49,084 nucleotides of DNA, from positions 1 to 49,084 of the forward strand of contig JAGTVB010000109.1 of assembly GCA_018224385.1 (NCBI GenBank), given 5' to 3'. The translations under genes were made by a program, and so were the position numbers. This DNA comes from Gammaproteobacteria bacterium (lineage in GTDB: Bacteria; Pseudomonadota; Gammaproteobacteria; HK1). Below are positions 40,418 to 49,084 of the stretch, one piece after another. Under the pieces are notes generated by a model. That model made no database searches. It had not been told where the DNA came from and was given only the letters and a program-made list of their open reading frames with translations. Every line of letters begins with the position of its first letter. Position 1 is the first letter of the stretch.

Positions 40418-41500
40418 GTGGCAATGATGGCTAAGCCGATTATCGCGATACCCATAGGCGATCCCGCCGGTGTCGGACCCGAGATCGTTGTCAAAGCACT
40501 CGGCGATCCGACGCTCTACCAGGTTTGCCGCCCCTTGGTGATCGGTGATGATGATGTTGTGGACAATGCCCTGAAGCAGAGCGGCCTTGGCGCGAAGCTG
40601 CAATGGGTTGATCGGCCTGGAGACGGTCGCTACCAGGTGGGCAGCGTGGCCATTTGTAGCGTGAAAAGCGTCGATGCAGGCGCCATCGTTATGGGCCAGC
40701 CGCAGGCTCGCTGCGGCAGCGCGGCATTCGCCTACATCGAACGATCGGTCGCCCTAGCCATGGCAGGAGAGGTGGACGCCATTGCGACGGCACCGATCAA
40801 CAAGGAATCGCTCAAGGCAGCCGGGGTGCCCCATATTGGCCATACGGAGATGCTGGCCGAGCTCACCGGAACGGTCGATCCATTGACCATGTTTGAGGTC
40901 CAGGGCATGCGTGTGTTCTTTCTCACTCGCCATGTCTCATTGCGCGATGCCTGTGGGCTGGTCACGCGCGACCGCGTGCTGGATTATATCGTTCGTGCGA
41001 CGACCGCGCTCAAGCGACTCGGCGTCACAGAGGGCACCATGGCGGTGGCGGGGGTCAACCCGCATGCGGGCGAGCACGGTCTGTTTGGCCGTGAAGAATG
41101 CGATCATATTGAGCCAGCGGTGAAACAAGCCCAATCCCTGGGCATTGACGTCGTAGGGCCCGTACCCGCCGACTCGGTATTCCACTTCGCCCTTGAAGGA
41201 AGGTATACCTCGGTACTGTCCACCTACCACGATCAGGGGCACGTGGCCTGTAAAACACTCGACTTTGAGCGAACCATCGCGATTACTAACGGGCTACCCT
41301 TCCTGCGGACGTCCGTCGACCATGGAACCGCGTTCGATATCGCGGGCCAAGGCGTAGCGAGCGCGGTGAGCATGGTGGAAGCCATTCGGCTCGCTGCCAA
41401 GTATGCCCCCTATTTCACACGCGTCGGTAACCGTGACAGCGCGGCGGCGAGCGATCTGCTCCCGTCCGAATCCACAACACGCATTAGCGCGAGTCACTAA
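40418..41500 (+). CDS. PdxA/PdxA2 family dehydrogenase (4-hydroxythreonine-4-phosphate dehydrogenase-like)
   Basis: [91 protein letters not shown]. Confidence 0.9.
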   Translation: MAMMAKPIIAIPIGDPAGVGPEIVVKALGDPTLYQVCRPLVIGDDDVVDNALKQSGLGAKLQWVDRPGDGRYQVGSVAICSVKSVDAGAIVMGQPQARCGSAAFAYIERSVALAMAGEVDAIATAPINKESLKAAGVPHIGHTEMLAELTGTVDPLTMFEVQGMRVFFLTRHVSLRDACGLVTRDRVLDYIVRATTALKRLGVTEGTMAVAGVNPHAGEHGLFGREECDHIEPAVKQAQSLGIDVVGPVPADSVFHFALEGRYTSVLSTYHDQGHVACKTLDFERTIAITNGLPFLRTSVDHGTAFDIAGQGVASAVSMVEAIRLAAKYAPYFTRVGNRDSAAASDLLPSESTTRISASH

Positions 41501-41544
41501 AGGGGAGGTGGGCTTTATTCGTTGATTGACAGTCGGGGAAAGCG

Positions 41545-42057
41545 ATGAGTCAAAACCTGGGGGCGCCCTACTCTATCGACGCATTGATCGCTCAGACGCG
41601 GCGCTTGGCAGCGGAGTTTCGGGCGGTTACCGGAAAGCCTCTCCCGGTCAGCGGTGCGATCGCCCAGTATGATGCGTCTCGGTTGCTCGAGCTCGATCCC
41701 GTGTCTGCAGGAACCGCAGGGTACGATGCCATCGGTCGTGGGTCTCGCTCCGGCCGGCGTATTCAAATTAAGGGGCGCGTGATTCCAGACGAGGGGCGCG
41801 CCGCACATCGCATTGGACAGCTTAAGCTGGATCAAGACTGGGATATCTTGATGCTCGTCTTGATGGACGAGCAATTTGAACCGTCCCACATCTATGAAGC
41901 GGAGCGACCGATTATCGAAGCGTGCCTCAAGGACACGGGGTATAAACGCCGCAACAGCCGTGGGGCAATGTCGGTCGCTAAATTTAAGAATATCGCCCGG
42001 CTTGTGTGGTCGCGCGCGCGTGGCCGCGAAGATGGCCCTCCTCACATGCCGTTCTAG
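41545..42057 (+). CDS. DUF6998-like hypothetical protein, possible PD-(D/E)XK-like core
   Basis: 170 aa; GTAGYDAIGRGSRSGRRIQIKGRVI...DWDILMLVLMDEQFEP; D...Q-x-K spacing suggestive only. Confidence 0.6.
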   Translation: MSQNLGAPYSIDALIAQTRRLAAEFRAVTGKPLPVSGAIAQYDASRLLELDPVSAGTAGYDAIGRGSRSGRRIQIKGRVIPDEGRAAHRIGQLKLDQDWDILMLVLMDEQFEPSHIYEAERPIIEACLKDTGYKRRNSRGAMSVAKFKNIARLVWSRARGREDGPPHMPF

Positions 42058-42380
42058 GAAAACGGAACGTCCTTGATCCACTCTCGTTACCGCTGCCCGC
42101 CCCGCCGTCGAGAACCTTCGCTTAAAAGATGTTTTGCGACATCCTCTTAGGCGGTCTTGGCGGCCGACCTTAAAACCTTCAGGCGGCTATCAAAGTGCGC
42201 TGTCGAAGCGGATAGTCTCGCTGTCGTATTTGACTTGTTCGGATTGATGCGAGGCGGATCCGCCCACCCGGTTGCTTCCTGCCGGAGAAAGTACGCAGCG
42301 CTTTAACGGCATGTGCGACGGACCATGCACCGGGAACGCATGCACGAGGATCCCTGCAGCGACGGAAATATCGCCAGTAA

Positions 42381-42392
42381 TTTGACGTCAAA
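42381..42392. promoter_or_regulatory. Perfect 12 bp palindrome TTTGACGTCAAA (operator-like)
   Basis: Self-complementary sequence in a non-coding region upstream of fliA. Confidence 0.3.
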
Positions 42393-42478
42393 AATATAGC
42401 GTCTGATTCCCGTTATTCATGGCGGCTCCCGAGCGCTAAATTGTGTCGGTGCAACCTTATTGGAGTTTTTTAAGTATC

Positions 42479-42505
42479 TTGACATGCTGAATATGCCAGT
42501 AATAT
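42479..42505 (+). promoter_or_regulatory. Sigma70-like promoter in the fliA upstream region
   Basis: TTGACA (42479-42484), 15 nt spacer, TAATAT (42500-42505). Confidence 0.35.
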
Positions 42506-42860
42506 CTCGTTGATAATTTGACAGTCGACAAACTCCCTTCCTTGTTCGTGCCTAAGAACTGACTCATTGTTCGATTATTTGACTCTTCGGGCATGCTCCT
42601 TGCTGGATTCGGCAGGCCGCTAAAGGGACTCGATATCCGAGTTAACGAGGCACCCTGGATCTCCGAACGCCCTTTATACCGCGGTCAGGTGCTGACACAG
42701 GCGATCGTTGCTTCTTGTACACGCAAGCCCGCGCGAGCGTCCCAAATCAATTTAGTGTCTGTGGCGTGCTGTCTCGCTTTGCGGATCGGCAACGGAGGCG
42801 GCGGGTCTTCTCCTGAGGGGCGGATACCCCCCTCGGTCACAGATGCAGGGAGGTTGAGCA

Positions 42861-43586
42861 ATGACTGGGGTGGCCGTTCACATCGATGCGCAGGAAGATC
42901 AAGCGGATTTTGTCACCCGACATGCAAGCCTGGTAAGGCGCATCGCATTTCATCTCAAGAGCCGCCTACCCCCAAGCGTGCAGACCGACGATCTCATTCA
43001 AGCGGGCATGATCGGCCTGCTCGAAGCTTTTCGAAATTATGACGCCAATCAAGGGGCGAGCTTCGAGACTTATGCCGGTATACGTATTCGCGGGGCAATG
43101 CTCGACGAAATCAGGAAAAGCGACTGGGCGCCTCGCTCGCTACACCGCAAGGTGCGTCAAGTGGCGGACGCGATACGGTCCATCGAGGCCATAGAAGGAC
43201 GTGATGCGCGCGATGTGGAAGTGGCGGATCGGTTGGGGATTTCTCTCGAAGCTTACCATCGCATATTGCAGGACGCTTCGGGGCATAAAGTCTTTAGTTT
43301 CGAAGATCTCACCGCCGGTAACGAGTCCCTTGCGGAGGGAATATGTGATTTTGCCCGAGGGCCCGCCGACGATTTGGTTATGGAAGAGTTCAAGCACGCG
43401 CTCGCGAGAGTGATTGCAAGCCTTCCGGAGCGCGAACGATTGGTCATGTCGCTGTACTACGATGAAGAATTGAATCTTCGAGAGATTGGCGCTGTGTTGA
43501 ATGTAAGCGAATCGCGCGTCTGCCAGATACATAGCCAAGCGTTGCTGCGCCTCAAGGCGCGCATGAGTGAATGGCGCGATGAATGA
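42861..43586 (+). CDS. fliA: RNA polymerase sigma factor FliA (sigma-28)
   Basis: VRRIAFHLKSRLPPSVQTDDLIQAGMIGLLEAFRNYDANQGASFETYAGIRIRGAMLDEIRKSDWAPRSLHRKVR; LPERERLVMSLYYDEELNLREIGAVLNVSESRVCQIHSQALLRLK. Confidence 0.95.
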   Translation: MTGVAVHIDAQEDQADFVTRHASLVRRIAFHLKSRLPPSVQTDDLIQAGMIGLLEAFRNYDANQGASFETYAGIRIRGAMLDEIRKSDWAPRSLHRKVRQVADAIRSIEAIEGRDARDVEVADRLGISLEAYHRILQDASGHKVFSFEDLTAGNESLAEGICDFARGPADDLVMEEFKHALARVIASLPERERLVMSLYYDEELNLREIGAVLNVSESRVCQIHSQALLRLKARMSEWRDE

Positions 43587-43626
43587 CCGATGGGATGAAA
43601 TGGTACTTGTTCGCTGCAATGTCCTA

Positions 43627-43808
43627 TAGCGGTTCTTACTTGGTTCGGTAACAACAGGTCATCTTGATCGATTGCTCCGCTCGGGTCATGGTTGCGGCAC
43701 TTTTTGCCCTTAAGGTCGGCCTACAGATTCTGGGTGCGGTATTAACCTTCTGAAGGGTGACGCTGACGAAAGGATGACCGTGGCCTTTATGCTCAGCGTC
43801 GCCTGGAT
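43627..43808. repeat. Dispersed repeat family D, copy 2
   Basis: tagcggttcttacttggttcggtaacaac... aligns to 2790 ff without the 110 bp internal insertion. Confidence 0.7.
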
Positions 43809-43953
43809 AGAAGCTGCTTTAAAAACTACGGCGTTGGCCGGAGCGGCGTTGCGCGACGGCTCTCAATCCTCATGTACTGCCTGGTACACCTCGGTTGTTC
43901 ACCGCCGTGCGCCTTGCCACTCCGGCGCTCGCGACATTTTTAAAACAGCTTCT
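43809..43953. repeat. Dispersed repeat family 1, copy C: 145 bp element with terminal inverted repeats
   Basis: Left end AGAAGCTGCTTTAAAAA, right end reverse complement AGAAGCTGTTTTAAAAA; imperfect inverted repeat extends inward. Confidence 0.8.
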
Positions 43954-44507
43954 GAGGCAGTAAACTCTATCACCGTATAGCGCCACGCTTGGTAGTCACG
44001 AACCGTGTCCGGGAGCCCGGCTTTCCGTTTGAGCTGTCTAATGAACTGATGGCGGTCTGGAATCGATTGCCAGACGGCAGGAAGAAAGGTAGCGCGATGT
44101 TGGCCATGGGCAATAATGAGGCCATCGATCCCGGGATGTAAGGCATCGGCAAGCATCTCCTCCGACTCGAACAGAACCGGCGTGCTGGCAGAGAGCACCG
44201 AAATATGGATGGTAAGTTCCGGAAACTCTTCTGGAGCGAGGGGAGGGAAGCGCGGGTCGCAGAAGGCAGCAGCATAGCCGTGTTGAGCCACATCGACTAT
44301 AAGTGGCCGAATGGCTTCCAGGCTACCGATACAGCCCCTTAACGCGTGCGCAATCGTTAAAGTAACGAAGCTTGCTCCAAGCACCCGCAGTCCAGGGTCG
44401 CACCGATCCAGGACCATAGGCAGCGGACTTTTTTGAGTGAATCCATGCTCGATAGAGGTCCGAGCGGTCTGCAGAAGGGTGCTTTTGTGTTTTGGCGTTA
44501 GGTGCAT
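43899..44507 (-). CDS. AMMECR1 domain protein (AmmeMemoRadiSam system protein A family)
   Basis: FVTLTIAHALRGCIGSLEAIRPLIVDVAQHGYAAAFCDPRFPPLAPEEFPELTIHISVLS; C-terminus runs into repeat C. Confidence 0.9.
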   Translation of the reverse strand: MHLTPKHKSTLLQTARTSIEHGFTQKSPLPMVLDRCDPGLRVLGASFVTLTIAHALRGCIGSLEAIRPLIVDVAQHGYAAAFCDPRFPPLAPEEFPELTIHISVLSASTPVLFESEEMLADALHPGIDGLIIAHGQHRATFLPAVWQSIPDRHQFIRQLKRKAGLPDTVRDYQAWRYTVIEFTASEAVLKMSRAPEWQGARR

Positions 44508-44714
44508 GTCATCCCTCTGCCCTCTGGACCTGAGAGGTTAGCCGCTGTTCCCAAAAAACCATGCTTACCGGGGTCCCAATAAGCCGCGGGTAACATAGGC
44601 CATAGTGGCTTGACCCTATTAATTATAGCGGCTAATCATCGTGTGATCCCTCCGAGCCTGCTGTTGATGAGCCTTGAAACGGAAGGACCTACCTTGTACC
44701 ATCTCAAATGCGAG

Positions 44715-44791
44715 TGCGGGGTGGAGCAGTCTGGCAGCTCGTCGGGCTCATAACCCGAAGGTCGCAGGTTCAAATCCTGCCCCCGCTACCA
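44715..44791 (+). tRNA. Initiator tRNA-Met (CAT), CCA encoded
   Basis: 77 nt: TGCGGGGTGGAGCAG...TCGGGCTCATAACCCGA...GGTTCAAATCC...CCCCGCTACCA; GGG/CCC anticodon stem and unpaired 1-72 position mark the initiator type; upstream of rimP-nusA. Confidence 0.95.
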
Positions 44792-44924
44792 CTTCAGCTA
44801 TTTCGCCTCCATCTACGTCTGTGGTATGCGATCTCGGCTTAGATGGGCTCGCGGCACTAGCGGGTGGTACGATAGACTGGTTAGCATCGGCTTCTGTTCC
44901 CTCAGCGGCATTCAGGAGGATCAT

Positions 44925-45203
44925 GTGACCGATGATCGTCGCAGCACATCGAGTCAGTCCAGTGCTATCGAGAACATCGATCGCTGGAAACGGGCGATGG
45001 ACGGCATCGCGGCGAGTTTCGTTGAAACCGGGGTAAATCCGGCAGAAGCGATATTTGTCATGGCAAAGTGCATTGGGCATTCTCTACAGGAAATTCCCGA
45101 CCCGAATGAGCGAGAGAAGTTGTTGGGAAACCTTATGAACATTAGCCGTCGGATTATGCACCAGGCGGATAATGAGGCTCAGGAGACGTTTACTTGGAGC
45201 TGA
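44925..45203 (+). CDS. Small hypothetical protein
   Basis: GTG start preceded by AGGAGGA; VTDDRRSTSSQSSAIENIDRWKRAMDGIAASFVETGVNPAEAIFVMAKCIGHSLQEIPDPNEREKLLGNLMNISRRIMHQADNEAQETFTWS. Confidence 0.65.
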   Translation: MTDDRRSTSSQSSAIENIDRWKRAMDGIAASFVETGVNPAEAIFVMAKCIGHSLQEIPDPNEREKLLGNLMNISRRIMHQADNEAQETFTWS

Positions 45204-45254
45204 GCCTAAAGATAAGGCAGTTAAACAGCGATGGCCTAATAACACGGGCGATCA

Positions 45255-45352
45255 AGAAGCTGTGTTTGAGAACAGCGATGCCTAGGCTTGCCTTAGCAGC
45301 GTTGCGCGGCGGTTCAATGGTTTCGGACTTCCCCTATACACCCCGGTGTAGC
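45255..45352. repeat. Possible degenerate repeat family 1 relative
   Basis: agaagctgtgttt ... agcagcgttgcgcggcggttcaat resembles agaagctgcttt ... agcggcgttgcgcgacggctctcaat of copy C. Confidence 0.3.
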
Positions 45353-45618
45353 GAGTTGTCCTCGCGACCTTCCTAGCCTTTTCGCCCATGGAGTCAGCCG
45401 GTCGGGTCCAAAATGGCCATAGCCATTTTGTGGTTCCTCCATACCGAGCGCTTTGTTCTGGCGGTGCGCGCGGCGACACCTTGGGAATAGCATCCAAAGT
45501 GTTGAGACAAGGGGCGTAAAACCGTTATAATTAAACGCTGGATATTGTCAGGCGGGCATTACCCGGCGCAAGCAGATGCGACCTGGTGAAGGGCGCAGTA
45601 GGGGGGATGATAAGGTAA

Positions 45619-45647
45619 AGTGGGCTTCGCGCCCACTTTTTGTTTTT
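45619..45647 (+). terminator. Intrinsic terminator just upstream of rimP
   Basis: AGTGGGC-TTCGC-GCCCACT followed by TTTTTGTTTTT. Confidence 0.75.
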
Positions 45648-45658
45648 CTGGTAGAACG

Positions 45659-46114
45659 ATGAGACCGCAGCACGATGCACTACGCCGACTAATAGAGCCT
45701 GCAGTCACGGTGCTCGGATATGACTTGGTTGGAATCCGGTGTTGGCCACAGAGCGGGAAAACACTAGTACGTGTCTATATCGACAGCGAGGAAGGCATAT
45801 CGGTGAGTGATTGCGAGCGAGCCAGCCACCAGATTAGTGGTGTGCTCGATGTGTACGACCCAATTCCCGGTCACTACACATTGGAGGTATCTTCCCCGGG
45901 ATTGAACCGGCCGTTGTTCGTTGCGAGCGATTTTGAACGCTTTAAAGGCAGACGCATTGCCGTCAAGTTGGATACGCCTCTACACGGTCGAAGGAACTTC
46001 AGTGGAGTGTTATTAGGATGCCGCGAGGGTGTAGTGCGGATTCATGCTGATGGTTTCGAGCACTCATTGCCGCTCGAGCAGATCGGCACCGCGCGGCTCG
46101 TACCAGAGCTTTAA
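45659..46114 (+). CDS. rimP: Ribosome maturation factor RimP
   Basis: [65 protein letters not shown]...[15 protein letters not shown]. Confidence 0.96.
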   Translation: MRPQHDALRRLIEPAVTVLGYDLVGIRCWPQSGKTLVRVYIDSEEGISVSDCERASHQISGVLDVYDPIPGHYTLEVSSPGLNRPLFVASDFERFKGRRIAVKLDTPLHGRRNFSGVLLGCREGVVRIHADGFEHSLPLEQIGTARLVPEL

Positions 46115-46151
46115 TCACCGTCGTATCGGTGCAAGAACGTGGGGACGAGTC

Positions 46152-47663
46152 ATGAGCAAAGAGATTCTGCTGGTCGTAGATGCTGTCTCCAATGAAAAAG
46201 GCGTTGACAAAGGAATTATCTTCGAGGCCATTGAAGCCGCGCTAGCCAGTGCAACAAAGAAGCGGCATAAAGAAGATATCGACGTGCGGGTTACCATCGA
46301 TCGCAATACCGGTGATTACGAGACGTTTCGTCGCTGGCAGGTTGTGGATGATGCCGAAGAGTCTGTCGAGTTTCCGGTACGGCAAATAGCGCTGAGCGAT
46401 GCGCGCGGGCAAGATTCATCTGTCGAGCTGGGCGGCTATATTGAGGAGCCGATGGAATCAGTAGGCTTTGGCCGAATTGCTGCGCAGACGGCAAAGCAAG
46501 TGATTGTACAAAAAGTCCGCGAGGCCGAACGTGCCCAAGTTGTGGATGCGTTCAAGGATCGCGTGGGCGAGTTGGTTACCGGTGTAGTGAAACGCGTGGA
46601 AAGAAGCAACGTCCTCTTAGATCTAGGGGGAAATGCCGAAGCGATGGTCCTCAAAGAGGAACTGATTCCCCGCGAATCGGTGCGCCCCGGTGATCGGCTG
46701 CGAGGGTACCTCCGAGAGGTACGAGCGGAGGCAAGAGGTCCTCAATTATTCGTCAGTCGTACGGCGCCGGAGCTTCTCATTGAGTTGTTCAAGCTCGAGG
46801 TGCCCGAAATCGGTGAAGGACTTATTGAGATCTTGGGTGCGGCCCGCGATCCGGGCTCGCGGGCCAAGATTTCTGTGAAAACCAAGGAACTGCGGATTGA
46901 CCCGGTAGGTGCTTGCGTTGGCATGAGGGGGTCACGGGTCCAGGCCGTTTCGAACGAGCTGGCTGGCGAGCGCGTTGATATTATCCTTTGGGACGAGAAT
47001 CCTGCTCAATATGTCATCAATGCGATGTCTCCTGCGGAGGTTGCGTCTATCGTCGTCGATGAAGAAGCGCGCTCGATGGATGTCGCGGTTAAGGAAGACC
47101 AGCTATCCCAGGCCATCGGTAGAGGTGGCCAGAATGTACGGTTAGCCAGTCAGCTGACCGGCTGGGAGTTGAACGTCATGACGGATACCCAGGCTGAGGA
47201 GAAAACCGAAGCTGAGGTGGAGCGTTTGTCGGCCCTGTTCATGGAGCAACTCAATGTGGACGAGGAGGTGGCCACCATCCTCGCGCAAGAAGGTTTCTCC
47301 AGCATAGAAGAAGTGGCGTATTTGCCTACCCAAGAGATGCTGGGGATCGAGGAATTCGATGAGGCGATGGTCAAGGAGCTGCAATCACGTGCGCAAGACG
47401 TCTTGCTGGCCAGGGAAATTGCCACCGAGGAACAGGTATCGATAGCAGTGGAACCTGCCGAGGATTTGCTAAGCGTCGAAGGCATGGACCCCGATCTTGC
47501 CTATAAGCTTGCGCGCCACGGAGTGGTTACCCGAGAAGACTTGGCGGAGCAGTCCGTGGATGAACTCGTCGAACTGTCCGACGTTGATGTGGACCGAGCG
47601 GGCTCCCTGATCATGGCGGCGCGTGCAGTCTGGTTTGAAGAAGAGCACGAGCAGCAGAGCTGA
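46152..47663 (+). CDS. nusA: Transcription termination/antitermination protein NusA
   Basis: [39 protein letters not shown]1 and KH domains; two C-terminal acidic repeats. Confidence 0.97.
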   Translation: MSKEILLVVDAVSNEKGVDKGIIFEAIEAALASATKKRHKEDIDVRVTIDRNTGDYETFRRWQVVDDAEESVEFPVRQIALSDARGQDSSVELGGYIEEPMESVGFGRIAAQTAKQVIVQKVREAERAQVVDAFKDRVGELVTGVVKRVERSNVLLDLGGNAEAMVLKEELIPRESVRPGDRLRGYLREVRAEARGPQLFVSRTAPELLIELFKLEVPEIGEGLIEILGAARDPGSRAKISVKTKELRIDPVGACVGMRGSRVQAVSNELAGERVDIILWDENPAQYVINAMSPAEVASIVVDEEARSMDVAVKEDQLSQAIGRGGQNVRLASQLTGWELNVMTDTQAEEKTEAEVERLSALFMEQLNVDEEVATILAQEGFSSIEEVAYLPTQEMLGIEEFDEAMVKELQSRAQDVLLAREIATEEQVSIAVEPAEDLLSVEGMDPDLAYKLARHGVVTREDLAEQSVDELVELSDVDVDRAGSLIMAARAVWFEEEHEQQS

Positions 47664-47684
47664 ATATCGGTGAGGAAAGCAGCG

Positions 47685-49084
47685 ATGGCGGAGGTCACGG
47701 TTAGGCAACTAGCGGAAGTTGTCGGTATCCCGGTTGAGCGTTTGCTCGCGCGGTTGGGAGAAGCAGGTTTGTCCCAGCGCCAAGCTGATGAGCACATCAA
47801 CGATGCAGACAAGGCGCAGTTGCTATCCCATCTGCGCAACTTACATGGAACGCGTGAGGCCAAGCCCGCTGGGCCGAAGCGGATTACGCTGAAACGAAAA
47901 TCGATTAGCGAGCTAAAGATACCTGCGGCTCAAGGACGTCACACGCGAGGAACTGCCAAGACCGTGACGGTGGAAGTGCGCAAGCGGCATACCTACGTGC
48001 GCAGTGAGCGCAATGAAGAAAAGGCGAGTCCGGTTCGTTCGGAAGTCTCTTCGGTAGTTCATGCACGTATGGAAGCGGCTAAGAAAGCGCTGCAGGAGGA
48101 AGCAAAGCGTCGCCAGCAAGAACACGGGGAACAGCTTCGGGCCGAGCAAGAGACACGGGAAAAGGAGGAGGCACGCCGCAAGGCGGAGCCACCACCCGTT
48201 AGGCCGGCCAAGTTAGAGCAGCAAGTCGAACGGCAGCAGCCACCACCGCCCTTGGCCTTGGATACGGTAGCGGCACATGCGCCCGTAGAAGCGACCGAAG
48301 TTGTCGAGACGACCGGGATCGCTGCGGCGGAACAAGCCGAGGAAAGCCCTGCGATGGTGGCGCCGGCTGAGCGGGTGTCGCCTCAGCAGGAAGAAGTCGC
48401 TGCTTCGCGGCCAGAAGTGCCGCGCAAGGGCGAGCGACCCGCAAAGCGTGCCGAGAAGCGCGAAGGCGAGACCCGCCCAGAAAAAGGAGAAAAGCCTGCC
48501 CAAAAAGAGCTGCATGTTGCAACAGAAAAGCGAGGGCGCCGCAAGCAGAAGGTACGAACGCGCTCCGCGGTAACGCCAGTTGAGACCAAGCACGGGTTCG
48601 CGAAGCCGACTGCACCAGTAAGGCGAGAAGTAACTCTTGCTGAGACCTGTACCGTGGCAGAGCTCGCTCAGAAGATGTCAGTGAAAGCGTCCGAGGTCAT
48701 CAAGACGTTGATGAATCTCGGCTCCATGGTGACGATTAACCAGGTCCTGAATCAGGAGACGGCGTCCGTCGTGGTAGAGGAGTTGGGGCACAAACCGAAG
48801 CTGCTGAAAGAGGATGCGCTGGAGGAGGAATTGGTTCGTGCGAGTCAGCAGGATCGAGAATTAGTGCCACGCCCACCGGTGGTGACCATCATGGGGCATG
48901 TCGATCATGGCAAAACCTCACTGCTTGACTATATTCGACGCACTCGAATTGCGGCCGGTGAAGCAGGCGGTATTACGCAGCATATCGGCGCCTACCATGT
49001 AAAGACTCGAAGAGGCTTAGTGACGTTCCTGGATACACCGGGACACGCGGCATTTACGGCCATGCGGTCACGTGGTGCAAAGGC
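47685..49084 (+). CDS. infB: Translation initiation factor IF-2 (3' truncated by window end)
   Basis: ATG at 47685: [38 protein letters not shown]...; G1 motif [22 protein letters not shown]; open to the window end, absent from ORF track. Confidence 0.97.
   Translation, partial: MAEVTVRQLAEVVGIPVERLLARLGEAGLSQRQADEHINDADKAQLLSHLRNLHGTREAKPAGPKRITLKRKSISELKIPAAQGRHTRGTAKTVTVEVRKRHTYVRSERNEEKASPVRSEVSSVVHARMEAAKKALQEEAKRRQQEHGEQLRAEQETREKEEARRKAEPPPVRPAKLEQQVERQQPPPPLALDTVAAHAPVEATEVVETTGIAAAEQAEESPAMVAPAERVSPQQEEVAASRPEVPRKGERPAKRAEKREGETRPEKGEKPAQKELHVATEKRGRRKQKVRTRSAVTPVETKHGFAKPTAPVRREVTLAETCTVAELAQKMSVKASEVIKTLMNLGSMVTINQVLNQETASVVVEELGHKPKLLKEDALEEELVRASQQDRELVPRPPVVTIMGHVDHGKTSLLDYIRRTRIAAGEAGGITQHIGAYHVKTRRGLVTFLDTPGHAAFTAMRSRGAK

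Noticed and set aside
42593-43042. 149 aa ORF upstream of and overlapping fliA
   Set aside because: Out of frame with fliA, no domain, overlaps true coding sequence
45620-45658. Upstream extension of the rimP ORF
   Set aside because: The extra residues are translated from the intrinsic terminator; ATG at 45659 fits RimP homology
48199-48615. Minus-strand ORFs over infB
   Set aside because: Antisense to the Ala/Glu/Lys-rich IF-2 linker; composition artefact
1-49084. CRISPR array, prophage, integrase or toxin-antitoxin pair
   Set aside because: Looked for regularly spaced repeats and hallmark proteins; none seen. The dispersed repeats are not regularly spaced

Overview
The window looks like chromosomal DNA from a gammaproteobacterium and is almost entirely housekeeping gene clusters. 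In order it holds: parC (3' end); a DUF1015 gene; the EF-P modification set epmB / efp / epmA; nadB; rpoE-rseA-rseB-mucD; lepA-lepB-DUF4845-rnc-era-recO-acpS; rne / rluC; sppA; maf(yceF) / yceD-rpmF-plsX-fabH-fabD-fabG-acpP-fabF-pabB-pabC-mltG-tmk-holB-pilZ-tatD; a class-V aminotransferase; pdxS-pdxT-pdxA-like; a DUF6998-like gene; an isolated fliA; an AMMECR1 gene; tRNA-fMet; a small unknown ORF; rimP-nusA-infB (infB is cut by the window end and is not in the ORF track). I found no CRISPR array, transposase, integrase, prophage or recognisable complete defence system. The points most worth a second look are: (1) a mucD-lepA leader in which a 5' segment can pair with the left arm of an intrinsic terminator (attenuator-like); (2) two families of small dispersed inverted-repeat elements that touch or overlap the 3' ends of genes, one copy being nested inside or against another and one supplying the C-terminus of AMMECR1; (3) a vitamin B6 arrangement in which pdxJ is absent from its usual recO-acpS slot, which is filled by repeat-family DNA, while pdxST plus a PdxA-like gene lie elsewhere in the window; (4) odd translation-start arrangements at plsX, pabB and yceD. 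All homology calls come from reading protein motifs by eye. No database search was run.
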